Shown here in pieces: positions 28,740-36,865 of a DNA stretch of 64,000 bases; position 1 is the first letter of the stretch; every line of letters begins with the position of its first letter. The notes under the pieces were generated by a model. It saw only the letters and a program-made list of their open reading frames with translations, had not been told where the DNA came from and ran no database searches. The stretch covers positions 62,001-126,000 of the forward strand of contig NZ_LQCI01000051.1 in NCBI RefSeq assembly GCF_001613935.1, read 5' to 3'. A program made the position numbers and the translations under genes. The stretch is from Amycolatopsis regifaucium (lineage in GTDB: Bacteria > Actinomycetota > Actinomycetes > Mycobacteriales > Pseudonocardiaceae).

Positions 28740-29233
28740 CGAACCTGACCGGGCGGCCGGCCACCGAAGTGGGATCGAGAGTGCCGCTGCGGGCGAACGC
28801 CACCCAGACGGCGCGGAGCCCGGTGCCGAAGGCGCCGAACTCGGACCCTCGGGCAGCCAGCCGAGCCGGTACGAGCAGACGCCAGGTCCGGCTTCGCGCA
28901 ACCTGTCACCGAAGGCGACCAGCGATTCGACGTAGACCTCGTCGGTCGCGGCGGCGCCGGGCAACGCGGGTTCCATCGGGTTCGCCGGCGTCGCAGGCTG
29001 GTCAGCGCGGCTTCCTCGTGCGCGCCACGGATTTCCGTGAGTCCAGCGACGCCCGGGTCGGTGCCGAGCGCGTCGGCGAACAGCCGACCGATTCTCGCCG
29101 CCCCCTCGGGACGGCGGACGGCGAGGCCGGGCGGCGCGCTCTGCAGGATGGCCCGCCGGAACAGGCCAAGTGCCTCGGGCAGCTCCATCGACAGCCGGAT
29201 CGAGATTCCGCCTGCCGACTGACCGGCGGGCAC
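28740..29233 (-). pseudogene. Carboxylesterase (type B) remnant
   Basis: The minus strand begins abruptly at GQSAGGISIRLSMELPEALG, then LFRRAILQSAPPGLAV, the nucleophile-elbow region of carboxylesterases (G-x-S-A-G). Later pieces in other frames continue the family order: DEVYVESLVAFGDRLREAG, then EFGAFGTGL and VWVAFARSGTLDP. The N-terminal half is missing and at least one frameshift interrupts the rest, so the product is dead. Its upstream end lies against the AT-rich nar promoter region. Confidence 0.7.
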
Positions 29234-29525
29234 GCCCCGATGATCGCCACCGCGGCGCTCACCGCGACCGCGATCGCCGCCTGAGGTAAAGATGGTTTTC
29301 TATCGCCCGACCAAACGGAATAATCGAGTTTCTCGCGGCAATTACCACCACATTACCAATACATTTACTTACTGGTCTTTTCGAGTGATCCACCCGCTAT
29401 GATCACCTTCGCGAAAGGACAGCACACGTCCGATGCCGCTAGCATTGCCGCGTTCCCGGACAGACTGAACATGTCTTGTTCGTGCTGTCCGCCTCATTCA
29501 CGACTTCAGTCGGGAGGTCGCGAGC

Positions 29526-32500
29526 GTGCGCTCGCCACGAAAGGCCAACGGAAACAGCGCGAATAGCCACGCCGAAGGTGCGGCGACCTCCGCCTTGCTC
29601 CGCCTCGGCCGCTATTTGACCCGCACCGAAGGATCGGCGGACCTGCACTCGGTACACCTCACCGGAGGCCGGGAAGGTGACGCGTTCTACCGGGATCGAT
29701 GGAGCCACGACAAGGTGGTCCCGTCGACGCACGGCGTGAACTGCACGGGCTCCTGTCGCTGGAACGTCTATGTTTCCGACGGGATCATCACCTGGGAGAG
29801 CCAGGACCCGGACTATCCCTCCGTCGGACCGGACAAGCCCGAGTACGAACCGCGGGGCTGCCCGCGAGGCGCCTCTTTTTCGTGGTATTCCTATTCTCCG
29901 ACCCGGGTACGTTTTCCGTATGCGCGAGGCGTACTGGTCGAAATGTATCGCGAGGCGTTGAGGCAGCACGGTGACCCGGTCGTCGCATGGGCATCGGTGA
30001 TGGACGACCCCATGAAGAGGCTTTCCTATCAACGTGCCCGCGGAAAAGGCGGATTGGTCCGGGTCAGCTGGGACGAGGCCGCGGAAATCGCAGCCGCCGC
30101 CCACGTGCACGCCATTTCCCGCTACGGCCCGGACAGGGTCGCCGGCTTTTCCCCCATTCCGGCGATGTCGATGGTCTCGCACGCGATCGGGTCGCGGTTC
30201 ATGGCCTTGATCGGCGCCCCCATGCTCTCGTTCTACGACTGGTACGCCGATCTGCCGGTGGCCTCGCCGCAGGTGTTCGGCGACCAGACCGACGTCCCGG
30301 AATCCGCGGACTGGTGGGACGCCGCGTATCTGATGATGTGGGGCTCGAACGTTCCTGTCACCAGGACGCCGGACGCGCATTGGATGGCCGAGGCGCGTTA
30401 TCGCGGGCAGAAGGTCGTGGTGGTCTCCCCCGACTACGCCGACAACACCAAGTTCGCCGACGAATGGCTGGCCCCGCACCCCGGCACCGACGCCGCGCTG
30501 GCGATGGCCATGGGGCACGTCATCCTCACCGAGTTCTTCGCCGAGCGGCAGGTGCCGTTCTTCACCGATTACGTCCGCCGGTTCACCGACCTCCCCTTCC
30601 TGGTCACGCTGACCGAACGGGACGGCGCCTACGTACCTTCGAAGTTCCTCACCGCGGCCGACCTCGGCGACACCGAAGCGGCCGAGCCCGCTTGGAAGAC
30701 CGTGCTGGTCGACGAGCGCACCGGGGAACCGGTCGTGCCGAACGGTTCGGTCGGCTTCCGCTGGAACGAGCACGACCAGGGCCGCTGGAACCTCGACCTC
30801 GGCGATGTCGTGCCGCGGTTGAGCCTGCTCGACGATCCCGGCCACCGTGCCGTCGAGGTGCTGCTGCCGCGGTTCGACGTCGATGGCGTGCTGCGCCGGG
30901 GTGTGCCCGCCGTGGAAGCGGGCGGGCGGCTGGTCACCACGGTGCTCGATCTGCTGATGGCGCAGTACGGCGTGCGGCGCGGCGACCTCCCCGGCCGGTG
31001 GCCATCCGGCTACGACGATCCGGCGGAACCGTGCACCCCGGCATGGCAGCAGGAGATCACCTCGGTCCCGGCCGAACGGGTCGCCCGGATCGCCAGGGAG
31101 TTCGCCGAAACCGCCGAGGCCTCCCGCGGCCGCTGCATGATCCTGATGGGCGCGGGCACCAACCACTGGTTCCACTCCGACACCATCTACCGCTCCTTCC
31201 TGGCGCTGCTGACGATGACCGGCTGCCAGGGCCGCAACGGCGGCGGATGGGCGCACTACGTCGGACAGGAGAAGGTGCGCCCGCTGACCGGGCACGCGAC
31301 CCTGGCCGGCGCGATGGACTGGGTGCGGCCCGCCCGGCAGATGATCGGCACCGCCTACTGGTACCTGCACACCGACCAATGGCGCTACGACGCGCTGCGC
31401 AACGACGAACTGACCTCACCGCTGGCTCCCGGCGCGCTCGCCGGGACCAGCGCCGCCGACACCCTCGCGCAGTCGGCGCGGCTGGGCTGGATGCCCTCGT
31501 TCCCCACTTTCGACCGCAATCCTTTGGATCTGGTGGACGAGGCCGAAGAAGCAGGCATCGACCCGGCCCACCACGTCACCGCGAAGCTGCGCGAGGGCAC
31601 GCTCGGCTTCGCAGCCGAAGATCCGGACGAGCCCCGGAACTGGCCGAGAGTGCTCACGGTGTGGCGGTCGAATCTGCTCGGCTCCTCGGCCAAGGGGCAC
31701 GAGTACTTCCTGCGTCATCTGCTGGGCACGGACGCGAACCTCCGCGGCGAGGAAGCACCGCCGGAAGCCCGGCCGCGATCGGTCAAATGGCAGGACACCG
31801 CCCCCGTCGGCAAATTGGATCTCCTGCTGGCAATCGATTACCGCATGACCAGCACCACGTTGTTCGCCGATCTCGTACTACCCGCCGCGACCTGGTACGA
31901 GAAGCACGACCTGTCGTCGACGGACATGCACCCGTTCATCCACTCCTTCAACGCCGCCGTCGATCCGCCGTGGCAGACCCGCACCGACTTCGAGGCGTTC
32001 CATACGATCGCGAAGCGGTTCAGCGAACTCTCCGAACGTCATCTGGGCGTGCGGAAGGATCTCGTCGCCACCCCGATGACGCACGACACGCCGGGAGAAA
32101 CCGCGCAACCCGGCGGGGTCGTGCGTGATTGGCGCGACGGAGACGTCGAACCCATCCCGGGTGTCACGATGCCGCGGCTCACCGTCGTCGAACGCGACTA
32201 TCCCGCCGTGGCGGCGAAACTGGCCACCCTCGGACCGCTGCTGGAGAAGCTGGGCGCCACCAGCAAGGGGATCACCTACGACGTCGGCGAGGAACTGAAC
32301 TGGCTGCGCGCGAAGAACGGCGTCGCGACGACAGGAGCCGCTCAAGGACACGCGCTGATCGACACCGACATCAAGGCCGCTGACGCCGTGCTCGCGCTGT
32401 CCGGCACCACGAACGGACGGCTGGCCACCCAAGGCTTCCGTGAGCTCGAGAGACGTGTCGGCACCGAGCTGGCGCATCTTTCGGCCGAGCACGAAGGCAA

Positions 32501-33215
32501 GCGGATCTCCTTCGCCGACACCAGGTCCCGGCCCGCACCGGTCATCACCAGCCCGGAGTGGTCCGGCAGCGAAAGTGGTGGACGCCGGTATTCCGCGTTC
32601 GTGATCAACGTCGAACACGGGAAACCCTGGCATACGCTCACCGGCCGCCAGCACTTCTTCCTCGACCACGACTGGATGCACGAACTCGGCGAGGCCCTGC
32701 CGGTCTATCGGCCGCCACTGGGCGCGCACCATCTCTCCGGCGAACCGGGGAACGGCGCGGAGGTCACCGTCCGCTACCTGACCCCGCACAGCAAATGGTC
32801 GATCCACTCGACGTACCAGGACAACCTGCACATGCTCACCCTGTCGCGTGGCGGTCAGGGGATCTGGATGAGCCCGTCCGACGCCGAGGCGATCGGCGCC
32901 AAGGACAACGACTGGATCGAGGCGGTCAACCGCAACGGCGTCGTGGTGGCCAGGGCGATCGTCTCGCACCGCATGCCGGCGGGCACCGTCTTCCTCTACC
33001 ACGCGCAGGATCGGGCCGTGAACGTCCCGCGCAGCGAGACCACCGGGAAACGGGGCGGCACGCACAACTCGCTGACGCGGCTGCTCGTCAAACCCACCCA
33101 TCTCATCGGCGGCTACGCCCAGTTGTCCTTCGGGTTCAACTACCTGGGCCCCACCGGCAACCAGCGCGACGAGGTCACCGTGATCCGCCGCCGTTCCCAG
33201 GAGGTGCGTTACTGA
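29526..33215 (+). CDS. narG: Respiratory nitrate reductase alpha subunit
   Basis: 1229 aa from GTG 29526, preceded by GGGAGG. It is the molybdopterin catalytic subunit reducing nitrate to nitrite on the cytoplasmic side. The FS0 [4Fe-4S] ligands are His69, Cys73, Cys77 (HGVNCTGSC) and Cys112 (RGCPRGASF). Asp238 in SFYDWYADLP aligns with the Mo-ligating Asp222 of E. coli NarG. C-terminal cofactor-binding sequences (SIHSTYQDNL, NRNGVVVARAIVSHRMPAG) are intact. It heads an operon with narH, narJ, narI and an HPP gene, joined by 1-4 nt overlaps. The 290 bp upstream are AT-rich and include GAACA-N5-TGTTC at 29467-29481, a possible regulator site. Confidence 0.97.
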   Translation: MRSPRKANGNSANSHAEGAATSALLRLGRYLTRTEGSADLHSVHLTGGREGDAFYRDRWSHDKVVPSTHGVNCTGSCRWNVYVSDGIITWESQDPDYPSVGPDKPEYEPRGCPRGASFSWYSYSPTRVRFPYARGVLVEMYREALRQHGDPVVAWASVMDDPMKRLSYQRARGKGGLVRVSWDEAAEIAAAAHVHAISRYGPDRVAGFSPIPAMSMVSHAIGSRFMALIGAPMLSFYDWYADLPVASPQVFGDQTDVPESADWWDAAYLMMWGSNVPVTRTPDAHWMAEARYRGQKVVVVSPDYADNTKFADEWLAPHPGTDAALAMAMGHVILTEFFAERQVPFFTDYVRRFTDLPFLVTLTERDGAYVPSKFLTAADLGDTEAAEPAWKTVLVDERTGEPVVPNGSVGFRWNEHDQGRWNLDLGDVVPRLSLLDDPGHRAVEVLLPRFDVDGVLRRGVPAVEAGGRLVTTVLDLLMAQYGVRRGDLPGRWPSGYDDPAEPCTPAWQQEITSVPAERVARIAREFAETAEASRGRCMILMGAGTNHWFHSDTIYRSFLALLTMTGCQGRNGGGWAHYVGQEKVRPLTGHATLAGAMDWVRPARQMIGTAYWYLHTDQWRYDALRNDELTSPLAPGALAGTSAADTLAQSARLGWMPSFPTFDRNPLDLVDEAEEAGIDPAHHVTAKLREGTLGFAAEDPDEPRNWPRVLTVWRSNLLGSSAKGHEYFLRHLLGTDANLRGEEAPPEARPRSVKWQDTAPVGKLDLLLAIDYRMTSTTLFADLVLPAATWYEKHDLSSTDMHPFIHSFNAAVDPPWQTRTDFEAFHTIAKRFSELSERHLGVRKDLVATPMTHDTPGETAQPGGVVRDWRDGDVEPIPGVTMPRLTVVERDYPAVAAKLATLGPLLEKLGATSKGITYDVGEELNWLRAKNGVATTGAAQGHALIDTDIKAADAVLALSGTTNGRLATQGFRELERRVGTELAHLSAEHEGKRISFADTRSRPAPVITSPEWSGSESGGRRYSAFVINVEHGKPWHTLTGRQHFFLDHDWMHELGEALPVYRPPLGAHHLSGEPGNGAEVTVRYLTPHSKWSIHSTYQDNLHMLTLSRGGQGIWMSPSDAEAIGAKDNDWIEAVNRNGVVVARAIVSHRMPAGTVFLYHAQDRAVNVPRSETTGKRGGTHNSLTRLLVKPTHLIGGYAQLSFGFNYLGPTGNQRDEVTVIRRRSQEVRY

Positions 33216-34780
33216 TGCGGGTTCTGGCGCAACTGGCCATGGTGATGAACCTGGACAAATGCATCGGCTGTCACACCTGCTCGGTGACCTGCAAGCAGGC
33301 GTGGACCAACCGGGCAGGCACCGAGTACGCGTGGTTCAACAACGTCGAAACCCGTCCGGGGCAGGGCTATCCACGCCGCTACGAGGACCAGGAACGGTGG
33401 AAGGGCGGCTGGGAACGAACTTCGAAGGGCCGCCTTCGGCTGCGCGCGGGCGGACGGCTGAGCAAACTCGGGAAGCTCTTCGCGAATCCCGATCTGCCGG
33501 AGATCTCCGACTACTACGAGCCGTGGACCTACGACTACACCACCCTGATCGAGGCACCGCTCGGGGACGACGTGCCCACCGCCGCGCCCCGCTCGGCGAT
33601 CACCGGCGAGCCCACGCAACCCACCTGGGGTCCGAACTGGGACGACGACCTCGGCGGTTCGACCGAACACGGCGTCAAGGACCCGATCGCCGAGAAGCTG
33701 CGCGAGGAACTCGGGATCCGGATCAAATTCGAGTTCGAGCAGAGCTTCATGTTCTACCTGCCGCGTATCTGCGAGCACTGCCTCAATCCGTCCTGTGTGG
33801 CCAGTTGTCCCTCCGGCGCGATGTACAAACGCGAGGAGGACGGGATCGTGCTGGTCGACCAGGACCAGTGCCGCGGCTGGCGGATGTGCGTCACCGGCTG
33901 CCCGTACAAGAAGGTCTACTTCAACCACAAGACCGGCAAGGCCGAGAAGTGCACCTTCTGCTACCCGAGGGTGGAGGCCGGTCAGCCCACCGTCTGCTCG
34001 GAAACCTGCGTCGGACGGCTGCGTTACATCGGCGTGCTGCTCTACGACGCCGACAAGGTCACTGAAGCCGCGTCGGTCGCCGACGAACACGACCTCTACC
34101 CGGCTCAGCTGGATCTGCTGCTCGACCCGCGCGACCCCGCGGTGATCCGGGCGGCCGAAGCGGCCGGTGTCCCGCACGACTGGCTCACCGCGGCCCGGCG
34201 ATCGCCGGTGTACCGGCTGATCCACGACTACCGGCTGGCGCTGCCCCTGCATCCGGAGTACCGCACGATGCCGATGGTGTGGTACATCCCGCCGCTGTCG
34301 CCGGTGGTCGACGCGGTGAGCGGCAGCGGCCACGACGGTGAGCACCGCGACAACCTGTTCGGCGCCATCGACGCCCTTCGCATCCCGGTCGAGTACCTCG
34401 CGGAGCTGTTCACCGCCGGGGACACCGCGCCTGTGCGGCGGTCACTGCGGCGGCTGGCCGCAATGCGGTCCTACATGCGGGCGGTGAACCTCGGGCAGGA
34501 GACCGACGAGGACATCCCCGCCTCCGTCGGCGTCACCGGCGAACAGATCTTCGCGATGCACCGGCTCTTGGCGCTGGCCAAGTACGACGAGCGTTACGTC
34601 ATCCCGACCGCGGGGGTCGGCCAGGCCCATGACCTGGAGGCCATCGCCACTCGCTGCAGCCTCGACGTCGACGGCGGCCCGGGGATGGGCGGCGGTGAGT
34701 CCACAGTGGACCTCGTCAGCTGGGCGGACGGCGGCAGGCCGGACGCGCTGTTCCCCACTCTGCGGGGGCAAGACCGATGA
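33215..34780 (+). CDS. narH: Respiratory nitrate reductase beta subunit
   Basis: 521 aa; its ATG overlaps the narG stop (TGATG). NarH carries electrons from NarI heme to NarG. Four Cys clusters are present: CIGCHTCSVTCKQ (residues 16-26), CEHCLNPSCVASCPSG, CRGWRMCVTGCPYKK (the Trp-containing site that makes a [3Fe-4S] cluster) and CTFCYPRVEAGQPTVCSETC. The length and cluster order match E. coli NarH. It is peripheral on the inner face of the membrane. Confidence 0.97.
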   Translation: MRVLAQLAMVMNLDKCIGCHTCSVTCKQAWTNRAGTEYAWFNNVETRPGQGYPRRYEDQERWKGGWERTSKGRLRLRAGGRLSKLGKLFANPDLPEISDYYEPWTYDYTTLIEAPLGDDVPTAAPRSAITGEPTQPTWGPNWDDDLGGSTEHGVKDPIAEKLREELGIRIKFEFEQSFMFYLPRICEHCLNPSCVASCPSGAMYKREEDGIVLVDQDQCRGWRMCVTGCPYKKVYFNHKTGKAEKCTFCYPRVEAGQPTVCSETCVGRLRYIGVLLYDADKVTEAASVADEHDLYPAQLDLLLDPRDPAVIRAAEAAGVPHDWLTAARRSPVYRLIHDYRLALPLHPEYRTMPMVWYIPPLSPVVDAVSGSGHDGEHRDNLFGAIDALRIPVEYLAELFTAGDTAPVRRSLRRLAAMRSYMRAVNLGQETDEDIPASVGVTGEQIFAMHRLLALAKYDERYVIPTAGVGQAHDLEAIATRCSLDVDGGPGMGGGESTVDLVSWADGGRPDALFPTLRGQDR

Positions 34781-35388
34781 GGCTTGCCCGTTCCCGTGCC
34801 GTCGACACCCGGCAGCACGCGGCGTTGCGGCAGATCGCGGGCTGGTGCCTGCAGTACCCGGACGACGCCGTCCTCGGCAAACTGGGTCTCCTGCGTGCCT
34901 GCCTCGACGAGACCAGCGGCCCCGGCCACGACGAACTTTCGCGCGCCGTGACATACCTGGGCCAAGGCGATCCTCGCGCGCTGGCTTCGCACTACATCGA
35001 GGTCTTCGACCGCAAGCCGCGGCGGACGCTGCATCTGAGCTGGTTCCTCGACGGCGACACCCGCCGTCGCGGGGAAACGTTGGCCGCCCTGCGGCGGTTC
35101 TACCGCACCCACGGCTTCGCCCCTGCCGAGAACGAACTGCCGGACTTCCTGCCGGTGATCCTGGAATTCGCCGCGGCGGCCGAGCCCGCCGCAGCGACCG
35201 AGGTACTCGACCGGTTCCATCCGGCACTGGACCTGTTGCATCGCAACATGTCCACTATGGACACTCCCTATCGCGGCGTCGTCGGCGCGGTTCTGGCCAC
35301 CCTTCCGGCCACGCCAGCGCCACGACCCGCCGCTCCCCCGGCCGAACTGGTCGGTCTCGACCCGTTCCCGACCGGAGGTGGCCGATGA
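34777..35388 (+). CDS. narJ: Nitrate reductase assembly chaperone
   Basis: 203 aa, starting in an ATGA overlap with narH. It is a TorD/NarJ-type all-helical chaperone that binds apo-NarG and helps insert the Mo cofactor and FS0 cluster. Family residues include HYIEVFDRKPRRTLHLSWFL and NELPDFLPVILEFAA. Its position between narH and narI is the standard order. Confidence 0.93.
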   Translation: MRLARSRAVDTRQHAALRQIAGWCLQYPDDAVLGKLGLLRACLDETSGPGHDELSRAVTYLGQGDPRALASHYIEVFDRKPRRTLHLSWFLDGDTRRRGETLAALRRFYRTHGFAPAENELPDFLPVILEFAAAAEPAAATEVLDRFHPALDLLHRNMSTMDTPYRGVVGAVLATLPATPAPRPAAPPAELVGLDPFPTGGGR

Positions 35389-36110
35389 GTTCCGGACTCG
35401 ACCTGCTGCTGTGGGGCGCCGCGCCCTACGTGTCGATAGCCCTGCTCGTCTTCGGCACGATCTGGCGCTACCGCCACGACAAGTTCGGCTGGACGAGCCG
35501 GTCGAGCCAGCTCCACGAGTCCAGGGTGCTGCGGGTGGCGAGCCCGGTGTTCCACGTCGGGCTGCTCATGGTGATCGGCGGGCACGTGCTCGGTCTGGTC
35601 GTCCCCAAGGGCGCCACCGAGTTCGCCGGGCTCGACGAACACGCGTATCACCTGATCTCGCTCGGGATGGGCAGCCTCGCCGGCCTGGTCGCGGTCGGCG
35701 GCCTCGGTCTCCTGCTGTGGCGGAGGGCGCGCGTCCCGGCTGTCCGCCGCTCGACGTCGGTCAGCGACCGGTACATGTACGTGGTGCTCGTGCTGGTGCT
35801 GCTCGCCGGGCTGGCGACCACGCTGGTCGACAACGGTGTCCGAGGCGGGTACGACTACCGCGAGACCGTCGCGCCCTGGTTCCGCGGCATCCTCCTGCTG
35901 GATCCTCGACCGGACCTGATGGCGTCGGCGCCGCTGGACTACCGGCTGCACACCGCGCTGGGGATGGTGCTGTTCGCGCTGTGGCCGTTTTCCCGGCTGG
36001 TGCACGCTTTCAGCGCTCCGGTGCGTTACCTGCTGCGGCCGTACGTGGTCTACCGGCGGCGCGCCCCCGGCGCCGTCGGGACCCGGAACCCGCGCCGCGG
36101 CTGGGAATGA
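35385..36110 (+). CDS. narI: Respiratory nitrate reductase gamma subunit (cytochrome b)
   Basis: 241 aa, with an ATGA overlap to narJ. Five membrane helices are visible (LLLWGAAPYVSIALLVFGTI; VFHVGLLMVIGGHVLGLVVP; LISLGMGSLAGLVAVGGLGL; YMYVVLVLVLLAGLATTLV; ALGMVLFALWPFSRLVHAF). Histidines in FHVGLLMVIGGH, YRLHTALG and LVHAF are candidate ligands of the two hemes b. The subunit oxidises menaquinol and anchors NarGH. Confidence 0.95.
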   Translation: MSSGLDLLLWGAAPYVSIALLVFGTIWRYRHDKFGWTSRSSQLHESRVLRVASPVFHVGLLMVIGGHVLGLVVPKGATEFAGLDEHAYHLISLGMGSLAGLVAVGGLGLLLWRRARVPAVRRSTSVSDRYMYVVLVLVLLAGLATTLVDNGVRGGYDYRETVAPWFRGILLLDPRPDLMASAPLDYRLHTALGMVLFALWPFSRLVHAFSAPVRYLLRPYVVYRRRAPGAVGTRNPRRGWE

Positions 36111-36646
36111 ACAGAATCCGCCGCACCGCGTACGTGGCACTGAGCGCGTTCGGGTGCATCGTGTTCATCGGCCTCTGCGCGATCCTCACCGGCGCGCCGC
36201 TGCTGTTCCCCTCACTCGGGCCCACCGCGTTCCTGGTGTTCGCCAGTCCGGACGCCCCCGGCGCGAGCCCGCGCAACACGGTCCTCGGTCACCTGGCCGG
36301 TGTCCTCGCCGGCCTCACCGGCCTCGCCGCCACCGGTCTGCTCACCGCCTCCCCGGATCTGACGCATCCGTCATGGGCCAGGGTCGGGGCGGCGGCGCTG
36401 GCACTGGGCGTCACCTGCGCCGCGATGGCGGCCCTCGGCACACCCCACCCGCCCGCCGGTGCCACCACCCTGATCATCGCGCTGGGCCTGCTGCACACGC
36501 CGTCCCAGATACTCGCCGTGCTGATCGGCGTCCTCCTCATCGCCCTGCTCGCCGTGCTGATCAACAAGCTGTTCGGGGTGCCCTATCCCTGGTGGCGCGG
36601 CGTGGCCGAGACTTCCGCGGTAGTCGTGAGTGGCGATTCGGGCTAG
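36107..36646 (+). CDS. HPP-family membrane protein, candidate nitrate/nitrite transporter
   Basis: 179 aa, starting in an ATGA overlap with narI, so it is the fifth cistron of the nar operon. Four hydrophobic helices and the family motifs SLGPTAFLVFASPDAPGASP, GHLAGVLAG and GTPHPPAGATTLI (the HPP signature) are present. Some plant HPP proteins are reported as chloroplast nitrite transporters, and no narK is present, so nitrite export or nitrate uptake is a reasonable inference. Its last codons (VVVSGDSG-stop) are supplied by a dispersed repeat (36625-36640), so the natural C-terminus was replaced or extended. Confidence 0.88.
   Translation: MNRIRRTAYVALSAFGCIVFIGLCAILTGAPLLFPSLGPTAFLVFASPDAPGASPRNTVLGHLAGVLAGLTGLAATGLLTASPDLTHPSWARVGAAALALGVTCAAMAALGTPHPPAGATTLIIALGLLHTPSQILAVLIGVLLIALLAVLINKLFGVPYPWWRGVAETSAVVVSGDSG
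36625..36640 (+). repeat. Dispersed 3'-end element, copy 2 (core)
   Basis: CGTGAGTGGCGATTCG lies inside the 3' end of the HPP gene and continues GGCTAGAGCGAACC, supplying the stop codon TAG at 36644. It matches copy 3 beyond the core (GGYTAGAGCGRACC) and is followed, as in copy 3, by AGTACATGATGG (36674-36685) and GGGGAAGGCG. Confidence 0.85.
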
Positions 36647-36865
36647 AGCGAACCTGCGGTCTTGCTCGCGTGAAGTACATGATGGGGAAGGCGTGAAGGA
36701 CTCCTGCAGGAACAGCCCGCGCGAGCCGGTTTCCGCACACCGGTCACGCACAGGGCTTTAGCGAGTTGTGCGCATTTCTGTCATACGCGTAACAACTTTC
36801 GGTCTTCTGACGCCATACCGGGCAGCTGTCGACTTCCTACCGGTCCCTGCGCAGAAGGAGTTCGC

